From positions 1 through 64,000 of the forward strand of contig CAYLPJ010000023.1 of NCBI GenBank assembly GCA_964385465.1: a DNA stretch of 64,000 nt, written 5' to 3'. The DNA is from CAYLPJ01 sp964385465 (lineage in GTDB: Bacteria; Planctomycetota; Phycisphaerae; SM23-33). The notes under the pieces are model-generated. The model was not told where the DNA came from. It did not search any database and saw only the letters and a program-made list of their open reading frames with translations. How positions within the stretch are numbered: position 1 is the first letter of the stretch; each line of letters opens with the position of its first letter. Position numbers and translations under genes: made by a program. Below are positions 43,483 through 52,305 of the stretch, piece after piece.

Positions 43483-46464
43483 TCAGAACGTCCGTCCGAA
43501 GTCGCGCTGCTGTGGAATGGGCTTGCCCCCGGGCATGTCCATCCGGGGGCGGGCCTCGAGGGCGGCCTTGGCGGCGCGGAGGTGGCGCAGGATGGCGCGG
43601 TAGAGCGGGTCGGCCGTGTCGGCGAAGACCGCCGGCCGACGCCCCTTCTTCTCCCGCGAGAGGCCCATTCCGCCGGCGGCCTTGGCCAGGTGGGCGTTGA
43701 GCAGCCGGCTGTGCTCGGGGCGCGTGAGGTTGATCCACGTGTGGCGGACGATGGTCTCGGGGAAGTACCCCTTCTGCCGGCCGGGGCGATAGGGGGCGTG
43801 GCAGTGGCGGCAGCCGGCCTCGTCGAGCGTGGCCTGCAGGTCGGTGAACCAGGTTGCGGGCACCCATCGGCGGCGCCCCGTTCCGGGCTGGACCCACGCG
43901 TCTCGCCCGCCGAGGCTGTGTGGGCGGGACATGTCCCACGTGCCGTAGTAGTTGCAGTTCAGGTCGATCCACAGGTAGATGCGTCGCCGGTCGTCGTCGG
44001 ACATCCGCGCCATGCATCGCCGGGACTCGAGGACCTTCACGAGCTTGCTGACCCGCGACCCGCTGGCCAGCGGCGGGAAGTTGCCCGTCGGGCCCGTGTT
44101 GATGTAGTGGAAGTCCACCAGCCCGCGGTCGATGCACGTCCGGTAGGCCATGTTGAACAGCCGCGTGCGCCCGGCGGAGAAGTCCAGCCCGGCCTTGGGC
44201 GCCCGCCCGGCGTGGCAGCGGACGCAGTGGCGGTCGAACACCGGCTGGACGTCGCGGATGAAGTCGATCGGTCGCGTGCCCCACGGCGGGGGATCGAGGC
44301 GGTCCGGCGGGCGGGAGAGGCGCTTCATCCCGGCCGCGGCGTTGCCCACCACCTGGAACCGCGATTCGTGGCAGCCGATGCAGCTCTGCCGCTCGCCGTC
44401 GGCCAACTGGGTGACCGTGCCCATCCGGCGGATCTCGCGTCCGGCGTCGTCGACGGCCTCGAAGTACAGTTCCACGCCGGCCGGTGCGATGAAGTACGCC
44501 GAGCCGTCCGGCGAGACCGGCGCCTCGCCGTAGCAGATCTTCGTGTAGTAGGAGCCGAAGCCGACCACGGGGTAGTGGTCGTGGAACCGGGGGCCCTCGG
44601 TGTTGTACTTCTTGGGCTGCTGCCCGCAGACGCGAATGGCCGCGACGTCCCCGCGCCGGACGCCCTTGCCCAGCAGCCCCTGGTAGACGTCCTGGACGAA
44701 GAACCGCCCCTCGCCGGCGGGCCTGGCCGGCGGGCTGCCTGGCAGGCGGTGCGGGCGGGGGCGCCGCGGGGCGAGGGCGACGGGGCTGTAGCAGGAGGCC
44801 TCGCTGTCGCGGTGCAGCCGGGCCTTCCGCCCGCGGTCGTCGAGGAGGTACAGGTCGAAGCGGTGCGGCCCGTCGGGCCCGCCGCCGTAGCTGACGAGGA
44901 ACAGGTCCTCGGCCAAGGGCCAGGGGTCCGTGTATGCCCACCGGTAGAAGCGGTCGCCGGGGCCCCAGTTGGTGTCCTTCCACGTCCGCCCGACGGTGGG
45001 GCGGTAGGGGACGTCCGGCGTGAGCGTCCGCATGGCGGCGGGGTTCTCGAGGCCGACGCCGCGGTCGATCACCGCGATCCCGCCGATCGGCGGATGGTGG
45101 TGGGCGGCCATGACGCACACCACGCGGTCGCGCCCGGGCACCTGCCTGGCCCCGTAGATCGCGTTGGGGATCGTCAGGGTATTGCCGTAATACAACAGAA
45201 GCCGCGTGCCGTCGGGGTAGATCGTCCACAGCCCCTCGGTGCAGAAGATGTTCTTGTCCTGGTACTCCCAGCGGGTGAACAGCAGGCTGCCGTCGTGGAG
45301 GACCCACGGCGTCAGGTCGCAGAGCGTGTTGTACTCGACGCGGCGGATGTCCCCGCCGTCGGCGTCCATGACGTACAGGGCGCAGGCGAGGTAGTCCTGG
45401 CACATCGAGTACGCCTCGCATCGCGTGCTGGTGAAGGCGATCCGCCCGTCGGGCAACTGGACGGGTGCGAAGTCGTGGTAGCGCCCGCGGGTCAGGCGGC
45501 GAAGGCCCGTGCCGTCGGCGCCGATCTCGTAGATGCTCAGCGGGTCCGAGCCGCCGGCGGCGTCCCGCTTGCGGGAGAACAGCAGCCGCCGGCCGTCGAG
45601 GGTCGGCGTCATGTCGAAGATGAACCCCTCGCGGTCCTCGAAGATCGTCCGCGGCGGGACGTTCGGCTCGGCGGGGTCGAACACCCGGATGGCCGAGCCG
45701 ACCCCCGTGCGGCGGGCGTGCATCGTCGCGTTGGTGCCGCGTCGGCCCCCCGGCTGGCGGGCGATGTAGGCCACCGGCGGGCAGCGGCGGGCCAGCCGGC
45801 GGAACCGTGCGGCCTCGGCGCGGCGGGCGCGGGCGAGCTCGGCGGGCGTTGGCGGCGCCGGCGGCTGCGGGGCCGGGCCCGGGGCGAGCTGGGCGTACAG
45901 CACCCGCCCGTCGGGGGCGGTCACGCGGAGGTCGCGGTACTCCACGGCCGTCATCCACGAGCCCAGCCCGACCCCGCCGGCGGCGAAGGTCTTGTCGCGG
46001 ACGTCGTGGATCAACTCGTCATCCAGCCAGCAGCGGATGCGGTCGCCGGCGACGGTGACGCGCAGGCGGTACCACCGCCCGGTGCGGATGCCGCCGGCCC
46101 GGGCGCCGGGCAGCACGCGGCGGGGGCGGGTCTCGATGGCGTGGCGGCTGTTGCCCCATCCGGCGACGTTCCACCAGTAGAAGTGCTCGCGGTCGCGGAC
46201 GCGGAACAGCAGGAGAAACCCCTCGCTTCCGCCGGTCTTTCGGGCGAGGACCTCCAGCGTGTAGTCGCCCCATGTTGCGGAGGGGGCGAAGGCGCGGCAG
46301 TCGGCGTCGCGGGAGGTCTGGGCGAGCGCGCCGGCGCGGCGTGTCCACCGGCCCTGACCGAGGTGCCAGCCCGCGAAGGTTTCGTTGGCGTCCGGGCCGG
46401 CCTCGGCGACACCGGCGAGGGCGAGAACGGCGAACAGGACGGCGGCAGGTGCGGTGCGGTTCAT
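43483..46464 (-). CDS. HzsA-related beta-propeller protein with three CXXCH haem motifs
   Basis: A 993-residue exported protein. Order: signal peptide, a LamG/3-keto-disaccharide-hydrolase-like domain (~25-185; GFLLLFRVRDREHFYWWNVA), a TolB/HzsA-like propeller (~240-560; DGTGLRRLTRGRYHDFAPVQ, SLLFTRWEYQDKNIFCTEGL, VMAAHHHPPIGGIAVID, TDPWPLAEDLFLVSYGG) and a cytochrome c-like region with CIGCH, CVRCH and CRHCH. The middle part resembles the hydrazine synthase alpha family, but nothing else of anammox metabolism is here; such relatives are common in non-anammox Planctomycetota. A periplasmic redox role is likely. ATG at 46464; another ATG at 46476 is equally possible. Confidence 0.8.
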   Translation of the reverse strand: MNRTAPAAVLFAVLALAGVAEAGPDANETFAGWHLGQGRWTRRAGALAQTSRDADCRAFAPSATWGDYTLEVLARKTGGSEGFLLLFRVRDREHFYWWNVAGWGNSRHAIETRPRRVLPGARAGGIRTGRWYRLRVTVAGDRIRCWLDDELIHDVRDKTFAAGGVGLGSWMTAVEYRDLRVTAPDGRVLYAQLAPGPAPQPPAPPTPAELARARRAEAARFRRLARRCPPVAYIARQPGGRRGTNATMHARRTGVGSAIRVFDPAEPNVPPRTIFEDREGFIFDMTPTLDGRRLLFSRKRDAAGGSDPLSIYEIGADGTGLRRLTRGRYHDFAPVQLPDGRIAFTSTRCEAYSMCQDYLACALYVMDADGGDIRRVEYNTLCDLTPWVLHDGSLLFTRWEYQDKNIFCTEGLWTIYPDGTRLLLYYGNTLTIPNAIYGARQVPGRDRVVCVMAAHHHPPIGGIAVIDRGVGLENPAAMRTLTPDVPYRPTVGRTWKDTNWGPGDRFYRWAYTDPWPLAEDLFLVSYGGGPDGPHRFDLYLLDDRGRKARLHRDSEASCYSPVALAPRRPRPHRLPGSPPARPAGEGRFFVQDVYQGLLGKGVRRGDVAAIRVCGQQPKKYNTEGPRFHDHYPVVGFGSYYTKICYGEAPVSPDGSAYFIAPAGVELYFEAVDDAGREIRRMGTVTQLADGERQSCIGCHESRFQVVGNAAAGMKRLSRPPDRLDPPPWGTRPIDFIRDVQPVFDRHCVRCHAGRAPKAGLDFSAGRTRLFNMAYRTCIDRGLVDFHYINTGPTGNFPPLASGSRVSKLVKVLESRRCMARMSDDDRRRIYLWIDLNCNYYGTWDMSRPHSLGGRDAWVQPGTGRRRWVPATWFTDLQATLDEAGCRHCHAPYRPGRQKGYFPETIVRHTWINLTRPEHSRLLNAHLAKAAGGMGLSREKKGRRPAVFADTADPLYRAILRHLRAAKAALEARPRMDMPGGKPIPQQRDFGRTF

Positions 46465-46483
46465 GGCGGGCGCCATTGTACCG

Positions 46484-47674
46484 TCAGTCGCGGTCGGGGA
46501 GAACGGCGAGGTTGCCCGCATCGCGGATGCGGAGGACGCGGCGGGCAGCGGGATCGATGCCGGCGTCGGCCAGGGCGGCCGCCGCGGAGGGGGCCTTGCT
46601 CAGCCCCAGCAGGTCGGCGTGGTCGGCGGCGAGGCCCTCGCTGACGACGGCGGCGCGAACGCCCCGGGCGGCGGGGTCGGTCAGGTGGCGCAGGCGCACG
46701 GCCTTGTGGTCCCCGAGCCGGTAGCCCCGCCGGCGGACGATCTCGAGGGCGTCGGCGTGTGTGGGGGCGTCGGCGAGCAGGCGTGCGAAGTGGTCCTGCC
46801 CGAGCCCGTCGGGGCAGGGGGCGACGAGGATCAGGCACCCGCCGTCGCGCACCGCCCACTCGTTGTTCTTGATGCCCTTGTCGGCCTGGTAGAAGCTCCG
46901 CCCCAGCGGCCCGGCGACCTCGGCGACGACGGCGTCGGCCGGGGAGCTGCGGCGGAGAAAGGCGACGGTCGCGGGTTCGATGGCGGCGTCCAGGGCGTCC
47001 CGCGGCGAGTCGCCGGCGGCGGCGAGGATGGTCCGCCCGGCCTGGACGAGGTTGACGGCCGCGACGGGCCGGTCGGCCTCGAGGTCCGCCAGCATCGCCA
47101 GCACGCCCTCGGCGACGGGATTGCCCTCGATGCGTCCCGGTCGGCAGGCCGGCGAGAGGGCGGCGGCGTGGTTGGCCTCGATGTCCTCGCAGGCGGCCAC
47201 GCCGACCGTCGCGGTCTTGTGCGCGCCGGTGAATCCGGCGAAGTAGTGCGGCTCGACGCTGCCGATCGCCAGGACGCCGTCGGCCTGGGCCAGCCACGGA
47301 TGGGCGCGCCACCGTCCGGCGGGCCCGACGGGCCGCAGGTCGCCGGCACGACCGTCGTGCCAGGCCACCGCCGCCGGTGGGGGGCCGGCGAAGAGGGCCC
47401 GCTCGAACGCGTCCCGCGCCGCCGGGGGCGTGCGGTGGGAGCCGGAGGCGATGACGATCCGCAGGCGCGCGGTGGCGACGCGGGCGACGGCTTCGGCCAG
47501 CACGGCCCCGCTGGCCGTGTGACGCTGGGGATCGTTGATGAGCACCGTCAGCGGCCCGGTTGTCGGCAGCAGGGCGAGCGAGCGCTCGACGGCGGGGCCG
47601 AGTTCGACCTCGCGGCCGACGGCGTGGCGGGGGGCGAAGGTCTCGGCGTAGGGGATGTCGTCGTCGGGGGTCAT
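46484..47674 (-). CDS. LarA-like (DUF2088) nickel-pincer racemase family protein
   Basis: A 396-residue protein of the lactate racemase LarA family. Conserved features: the N-terminal TVLINDPQRHT and IVIASGSHRTPP (with the catalytic His), then GSVEPHYFAGFTGAHKTATV with the His and Lys that hold the nickel-pincer cofactor. Family members racemise or epimerise various 2-hydroxy acids; the substrate here is unknown and no larB/C/E cofactor genes are near. ATG at 47674; it lies 19 bases before the haem-protein gene. Confidence 0.88.
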   Translation of the reverse strand: MTPDDDIPYAETFAPRHAVGREVELGPAVERSLALLPTTGPLTVLINDPQRHTASGAVLAEAVARVATARLRIVIASGSHRTPPAARDAFERALFAGPPPAAVAWHDGRAGDLRPVGPAGRWRAHPWLAQADGVLAIGSVEPHYFAGFTGAHKTATVGVAACEDIEANHAAALSPACRPGRIEGNPVAEGVLAMLADLEADRPVAAVNLVQAGRTILAAAGDSPRDALDAAIEPATVAFLRRSSPADAVVAEVAGPLGRSFYQADKGIKNNEWAVRDGGCLILVAPCPDGLGQDHFARLLADAPTHADALEIVRRRGYRLGDHKAVRLRHLTDPAARGVRAAVVSEGLAADHADLLGLSKAPSAAAALADAGIDPAARRVLRIRDAGNLAVLPDRD

Positions 47675-47778
47675 GGGCCGGTCTCAGCGGCGGATGGGCA
47701 GTGCAGCCCGGCTCGCGCGGCGCGAGGTCCGCGCCGGCCGCGGGCCGCCGCGGCGCGTCGAGCATGCGCGACGGCCAG

Positions 47779-47938
47779 GCTGTGTCTGATATATCCAATC
47801 CGGGCATCGAGGGTGCTGGATCGCGTCTGGCGGCGTCCGCCTGCATCGGCGATTCCCGGCGGAATCGCCTGCTTCGGCGTCCTTGCCAGCCACGAACCAG
47901 CCCGCGCTCGGGCCGCGGAGCGATATATCGGACACAGC
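47779..47938. repeat. 160-bp element with 17-bp terminal inverted repeats (possible MITE or structured RNA)
   Basis: GCTGTGTCTGATATATC (47779-47795) and GATATATCGGACACAGC (47922-47938) are inverted copies with one mismatch, 126 bases apart. Inside stands a perfect hairpin, GGCGATTCC-CGGC-GGAATCGCC (47848-47869). The arms are A+T-richer than the region. The right arm touches the stop codon of the sensor kinase gene, and the element fills most of the 264-base gap before larA. It encodes no protein. A second copy was not noticed in the window, so mobility is unproven. Confidence 0.6.
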
Positions 47939-48820
47939 TTACACGGGCGATGGCGCATCCCGCTTCTCCTCCGGGACGGGCTCGCCGGCGGCGTCGGGTG
48001 CGGTTTCGGCCGGCTGCGGCTGCGTGTCCAGGGGCAGGGCGATGATGAATCGCGTGCCCTTGCCGGGCTCGGTGTCCATGCGGATGGACCCGCCGTGCTC
48101 CTGGAGGATGCGGCGGGTGGTGGGCAGTCCCAGGCCGGTGCCCTGCGCCTTGCTGGAGTAGTAGACCTGGAAGACCTTGCCGGCCTCTTCGGGCGGGATG
48201 CCCGGCCCGGTGTCGATGACCTCGACGAAGCCGCGTTCGCCCTGGACGCCGACCTTCAGCAGCAGCTCCCCGCCGGCGTCCATGGCCTGGACGGCATTGA
48301 TCATGAGGTTCAGCAGGGCCTGCTTGATGAGCTTCTCATCGACGCGGCAGGGCACGGGGACCTCGCCGAAGCTCGAGCGGAGCACGACCCCGCCGGCGTC
48401 GGCCTGGGGGGCGAAGAAGTCCACAAGCTCCGAGACCACCTGCCGCAGGTCGACCCGGACTCGCGTCAGCTCCAGCCGCCCGGCGTAGCGGAGGAAGTCG
48501 TCGAGGATGGTCTTGAGGCGCCCGGCCTCCTTCTGGACGGCCTCGAGGCGCCGCCGCCACCGCCGGTGGTGCTCGTCGTCGCGGTCGGGCAGGTCTTCAT
48601 TGAGCAGGCGAAGGTTGAGGTTGATGGTGGAGAGGGGGTTCTTGATCTCGTGGGCCAGGCCGCCGGCCAGGCGTCCGAGCTCGCTGAGATGGTCGTATCC
48701 CTTGGCCCGTGCCGAGAGACGGCGGGCGTTCCGCCAGGTCCGGCGGGCTGCCAGGTAGGCCGCCACCGCGCCCAGCGGGGCCCCGACGGCCACGCCGAGA
48801 GCTATCCAGAGGATCGGCAT
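47939..48820 (-). CDS. Sensor histidine kinase (NtrB/ZraS type)
   Basis: A 293-residue kinase with one N-terminal membrane helix (LWIALGVAVGAPLGAVAAYL), a HisKA domain with phospho-acceptor His57 in GGLAHEIKNPLST, and an ATPase domain (NLMINAVQAMD N-box, DTGPGIPPE G1, GTGLGLPTTRRI G2). No separate sensor domain exists, so input may come from the membrane or a partner. Kinases of this type often pair with sigma54 regulators such as the one at 42022. I chose ATG at 48820 (GAGGG seven bases upstream) over TTG at 48826. Confidence 0.92.
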   Translation of the reverse strand: MPILWIALGVAVGAPLGAVAAYLAARRTWRNARRLSARAKGYDHLSELGRLAGGLAHEIKNPLSTINLNLRLLNEDLPDRDDEHHRRWRRRLEAVQKEAGRLKTILDDFLRYAGRLELTRVRVDLRQVVSELVDFFAPQADAGGVVLRSSFGEVPVPCRVDEKLIKQALLNLMINAVQAMDAGGELLLKVGVQGERGFVEVIDTGPGIPPEEAGKVFQVYYSSKAQGTGLGLPTTRRILQEHGGSIRMDTEPGKGTRFIIALPLDTQPQPAETAPDAAGEPVPEEKRDAPSPV

Positions 48821-48886
48821 TCGCAACCCTCGAGGCGTCCGGGCAGGGACCCGCCGTCCTCGCCGGCGTCCTGTCGGGGCGCGGGC

Positions 48887-49123
48887 TCAGGCGTTCGGCG
48901 CGGCGCCGGCCTGCCCGCCGCCGTCGGGGCGGATGACGTTGCGGGCCTGGTAGCCCTTGTCGCCCTTGACCAGCTCGTAGTCGACGGTCTCGCCGTCCTT
49001 GAGTGCGCGGAAGCCGTCGCCGTTGATCGAGGTGTAGTGGACGAAGACGTCCTGGCCCTGATCGCCAATGATGAAGCCGTACCCCTTCTTCGGGTCAAAC
49101 CACTTGACCTTTCCGGTGGGCAT
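48887..49123 (-). CDS. Cold-shock-domain protein
   Basis: A 78-residue single-stranded nucleic-acid chaperone with the OB-fold motifs RNP1 KGYGFI (13-18) and RNP2 VFVHY (26-30), starting GKVKWFDPKKGYGFI. The last ten residues are Gly/Ala-rich. A strong ribosome site, GGAGGT, is seven bases before the ATG at 49123. The open frame extends further upstream but has no support there. Confidence 0.95.
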   Translation of the reverse strand: MPTGKVKWFDPKKGYGFIIGDQGQDVFVHYTSINGDGFRALKDGETVDYELVKGDKGYQARNVIRPDGGGQAGAAPNA

Positions 49124-49435
49124 GAGGGTGACCTCCTTCCTGCCCGTCCCCGCCGGCGGCGAGCGGTCCTGCCGTGCCGGCGGGCACTGGTGGCATCCGC
49201 TCGCCCCGAACGAAACGAGCAGCGGAAGTACCGTACCCGGTTCGAGCCGCGCAATCGGCCGCGCGGCCCACCCACGTCCGACGCCGAGCCCGTCCGCACG
49301 CGACGGCGACCGATGCCGCCCCGCGACCAACTCCACAGGCCCCGCGCCCCACGAAAGCCGTTTGATCGGGCCTGCCGCCCGGCCGAGACGCGCCCACCGC
49401 GCGCCGCTCGGCCGGACGGCCCGGCCTCTTGTCTG
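49124..49435. other. 312-base gap between cold-shock gene and pnp
   Basis: No gene is visible. On the minus strand it is the upstream region of the cold-shock gene, whose family often has a long 5' untranslated leader. No convincing sigma70 promoter, hairpin terminator or tRNA was found. The word GATCGGGCC plus CCCACCGCGCGC at 49363-49404 loosely resembles parts of the tandem array at 12 kb; this may be chance. Confidence 0.5.
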
Positions 49436-51649
49436 TTAACTGTCCTGATCGCCGGAACGTTTCGAATCGTCCGACGAACGGCGTTTGCGGCGGCGCCGCT
49501 TCTTGCTCGGGCGGTCCCCGCCGCCGGAGCGCCCCTGGCCGCCGTCGCCGCCTTCCTCGTCATCGTCGCCGGCCATCAGGACCTTGCGGGACAGCTTGAT
49601 CCGCCCCTGGTCGTCGACGTTGATGACCTTGACCTCGAGCGAATCGCCCACGCTGACGACATCGGAGACATTCTTGACGTATTCGCGGCTGAGCTCGCTG
49701 ACGTGGCACAGGCCGTCCTGGCCGGGGAGGATCTCGATGAAGGCACCGAAATCGGTTATCGACACAACATTCCCTGTGTATATCTTCCCGACTTCTGCCT
49801 CGGCCGTCAAGCCTTCGATCTCGGCCTTGGCGGCCTCGGCGCCTGCGGCGTCGGTGCTGGCGATGTAGACGTGCCCGTCGTCCTCGACGTCGATCGACGC
49901 GCCGGTCTCGTCCTGGATGCGGTTGATGGTCTTGCCCCCGGGGCCGATGATCTTGCCGATCTTGTCGGGGGAGATCTGCACCACGAGCATCCGCGGGGCG
50001 AAGCTGCTGAGCTCCTCGCGCGGCTCGGGGAGCACGGAGGTCATCTTCTCGAGGATGACCATCCGGGCCTCGCGGGCCTGCTGGAGGGTCTGGCGCATCC
50101 GGTCGTGCGGGATGCCCGGGGCCTTCATGTCCAACTGGATGCCCGTGATGCCCTCGGAGGTCCCGGCGACCTTGAAGTCCATGTCGCCGTGGAAGTCCTC
50201 CTCGCCCATGATGTCGGTCAGCAGGACGTACTGGTCGGCCTCGCCGACCATGCCGATGCTGATCCCCGCCACCGGGCGGGCGATCGGGATGCCCGCGTCC
50301 ATCAGCGCCATCGTCCCGCCGCAGACCGTCGCCATCGACGTCGAGCCGTTGGACTCCAGCATGTCCGCGACGATCCGCACCGTATAGGGGAAATCGTCCC
50401 GGTCGGGCATCACCGGCTCGAGGGCCTTCTCCGCGAGGGCCCCGTGGCCGATCTCGCGCCGCCCGGGCCCGCGGATCGGGCGAATCTCGCCCACGCAGAA
50501 CGGCGGGAAGTTGTAGTGCAGCATGAAGGCCTTCTTGTACTCGTCCAGCAGGCCGTCGATGATCTGCTCGTCCCGCGGCGTGCCCAGCGTCGCCGTCGCC
50601 AGGGCCATCGTCTCCCCGCGGGCGAAGATCGCCGAGCCGTGGGTGCGGGGCAGCACGCCGACGCGGACGTCCAGCGGGCGGACCTCGTCGAGCTTCCGCC
50701 CGTCGGGCCGCGTGCCTTCCAGGATGATCCGCCGCTGGATCTTGCCCTCGACGCGGAAGAACGCCTCCTTGACCTGCCAGGGGGTGTAGGGGGGCTCCTC
50801 GACGTCCTCGGGGCTCAGCTCGGCGAGGGCCTCGTCGCGGATCGCCGAGAGGGCGTCGCCCCGCTCCATCTTCGCGGTGATCTGCTTGGCCTCGCGCATG
50901 CGGTCGCCGTAGGTGGCCTCGATCTTCTCCATCAGGTCCTCGGGGACGGCCTTGGGCTCGTACTCGAGGGGCTGGGGATCGACCTGCCCGGCCAGCTCGT
51001 TGATCATCTCGATGACGGCCTTGCAGATGTCGAAGCCCATCTCGATGCCGTCGGCGACGATATCCTCGGGGACCTCGCTGCCTTCCATCTCCAGCATGTT
51101 CGGGGCGTTTTCCGGCCCGGCGACCAGCAGGAGCATCTCGCTCTCCTCGAGGTCGTCATAGGTCGGGTTCATGATGAACTCGCCGTCGTGGTAGCCGACC
51201 TTCGCCGCGCCGATGGGGCCCTTGAACGGCGCGCCGCTGACGGCCAGCGAGGCCGAGGCGCCGATGATGGCCAGCAGGTCGGGATCGTTCTGGTTGTCGG
51301 TGGAGAGGACCATCGACTGGATCTGGACCTCGTTCATGAAGTCCTTGGGGAACAGCGGCCGGATGGGCCGGTCGATCATCCGGCAGGTGAGGACTTCCTT
51401 GGTCGAGGGCCTGCCCTCGCGTTTGAAGAAGCCGCCGGGGATTTTTCCGGCGGAGTACTGCGCCTCGCGGTAGTCGACGAAGAGCGGGAAGAAGTCCAGT
51501 TCCCGCGTCGGCTTGTCGCTGAGGACCGTGGTCAGCACGACCGTATCGCCGTATCGGACCCATACCGCCCCGAGGGCCTGTTTCGCCACGTCGCCGGTCT
51601 CGATGCTGAGGGTGCGCCCGGCGATCTCTCGTTCCACTCGAATGCTCAT
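49436..51649 (-). CDS. pnp: Polynucleotide phosphorylase
   Basis: 3'-5' phosphorolytic exoribonuclease of the degradosome. The 737-residue product has two RNase PH domains (DFFPLFVDYREAQYSAGKIP; SNGSTSMATVCGGTMALMDA), the helical linker, a KH domain (KIGKIIGPGGKTINRIQDET) and an S1 domain (VGKIYTGNVVSITDFGAFIE). The C-terminal tail is Gly/Arg/Lys-rich. Length is typical. It follows rpsO on the same strand, the classic rpsO-pnp order, with a structured leader at 51681-51775. Confidence 0.98.
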   Translation of the reverse strand: MSIRVEREIAGRTLSIETGDVAKQALGAVWVRYGDTVVLTTVLSDKPTRELDFFPLFVDYREAQYSAGKIPGGFFKREGRPSTKEVLTCRMIDRPIRPLFPKDFMNEVQIQSMVLSTDNQNDPDLLAIIGASASLAVSGAPFKGPIGAAKVGYHDGEFIMNPTYDDLEESEMLLLVAGPENAPNMLEMEGSEVPEDIVADGIEMGFDICKAVIEMINELAGQVDPQPLEYEPKAVPEDLMEKIEATYGDRMREAKQITAKMERGDALSAIRDEALAELSPEDVEEPPYTPWQVKEAFFRVEGKIQRRIILEGTRPDGRKLDEVRPLDVRVGVLPRTHGSAIFARGETMALATATLGTPRDEQIIDGLLDEYKKAFMLHYNFPPFCVGEIRPIRGPGRREIGHGALAEKALEPVMPDRDDFPYTVRIVADMLESNGSTSMATVCGGTMALMDAGIPIARPVAGISIGMVGEADQYVLLTDIMGEEDFHGDMDFKVAGTSEGITGIQLDMKAPGIPHDRMRQTLQQAREARMVILEKMTSVLPEPREELSSFAPRMLVVQISPDKIGKIIGPGGKTINRIQDETGASIDVEDDGHVYIASTDAAGAEAAKAEIEGLTAEAEVGKIYTGNVVSITDFGAFIEILPGQDGLCHVSELSREYVKNVSDVVSVGDSLEVKVINVDDQGRIKLSRKVLMAGDDDEEGGDGGQGRSGGGDRPSKKRRRRKRRSSDDSKRSGDQDS

Positions 51650-51680
51650 GTCGTTCTTTCTTCCTTCCTCTGTCCGTCAG

Positions 51681-51775
51681 GCGCAGGGATGTCCGAACGT
51701 GGCCTGTCCGCGTCGGACGAATGGAGGCGTGCCATGGTGCTCCCGTGATCGCCGCGGCCGCGGCGGTCCCTGCGC
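51681..51775 (-). promoter_or_regulatory. Structured leader between rpsO and pnp
   Basis: GCGCAGGGA (51681-51689) pairs perfectly with TCCCTGCGC (51767-51775). Inside lie two further stems: GTCCGA (51691-51696) with TCGGAC (51713-51718), and the palindrome GCCGCGGCCGCGGC (51751-51764). Together they would form a multi-branched RNA. In E. coli the rpsO-pnp spacer carries an RNase III-cut stem used for pnp autoregulation; an analogous role here is inferred from position. Confidence 0.5.
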
Positions 51776-51842
51776 GGATGCTCTGTTGCCCCGCAAGGGT
51801 GCCCGGGTGGCGCCGGCCGGTGTGCGCGAAACCGCTCGCGAG

Positions 51843-52112
51843 CTACTTGCGCAGCCCGAGACGAGCGATGATCTGGCGGTAGCGGTCCGGCGCGTTGCTG
51901 GAGAGGTACTTCAGCAGACTGTTTCTCTTGCCCACCATGCGAAGAAGCCCCCGTCGGGACGAGTGGTCCTTCTTGTGGGCCTTCAGGTGGTCCGAGAGGT
52001 GGTTGATGCGCGATGTCAACAGCGCGATCTGAACCTCTGCCGACCCCGTATCGCCTTCGTGAAGGCGATTCTCTTCAACAATCCGCTTTTTCGTTTCCTG
52101 TGAAATGCTCAT
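51843..52112 (-). CDS. rpsO: Ribosomal protein S15
   Basis: Primary 16S-rRNA-binding protein of the 30S subunit. The 89-residue product matches the family over its whole length, with EGDTGSAEVQIALLTSRINH, LKAHKKDHSSRRGLLRMVGK and RNSLLKYL. ATG at 52112. It lies 193 bases upstream of pnp. Product certain. Confidence 0.98.
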   Translation of the reverse strand: MSISQETKKRIVEENRLHEGDTGSAEVQIALLTSRINHLSDHLKAHKKDHSSRRGLLRMVGKRNSLLKYLSSNAPDRYRQIIARLGLRK

Positions 52113-52258
52113 GCGTCAACGTACCTGGACGTCGCGAGGCCACGTGCCCACCGGACGACGAACCAAACCTGGTGCCTTTCTTTGCCTGAGAACTCTGCTC
52201 TTGCCTTCTACCTGTTTCTTCTCGTGCGATCGGCGACGCTTCTACACGCCTTCCGGCA

Positions 52259-52282
52259 AAAACGCAAGCCTTTTTGCGTTTT
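52259..52282. terminator. Bidirectional rho-independent terminator
   Basis: AAAACGCAA-GCCTTT-TTGCGTTTT is a perfect nine-base stem flanked by A/T tracts. It stands 24 bases past the stop of the response-regulator gene on the minus strand, and separates that gene from rpsO. The rest of the 193-base gap (to 52305) shows no clear rpsO promoter. Confidence 0.8.
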
Positions 52283-52305
52283 CGTGTTCCGTCGAAGGCC
52301 TTCGG

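Noticed and set aside
39562..46644. Plus-strand open frame of over 2300 codons
   Set aside because: Antisense to mutL, the NtrC-type gene and the haem-protein gene; composition is that of a shadow frame.
49236..49249. tRNA T-loop-like word GGTTCGAGCC before the cold-shock gene
   Set aside because: The flanking bases do not pair as a T-stem and no acceptor or anticodon stem could be built around it.
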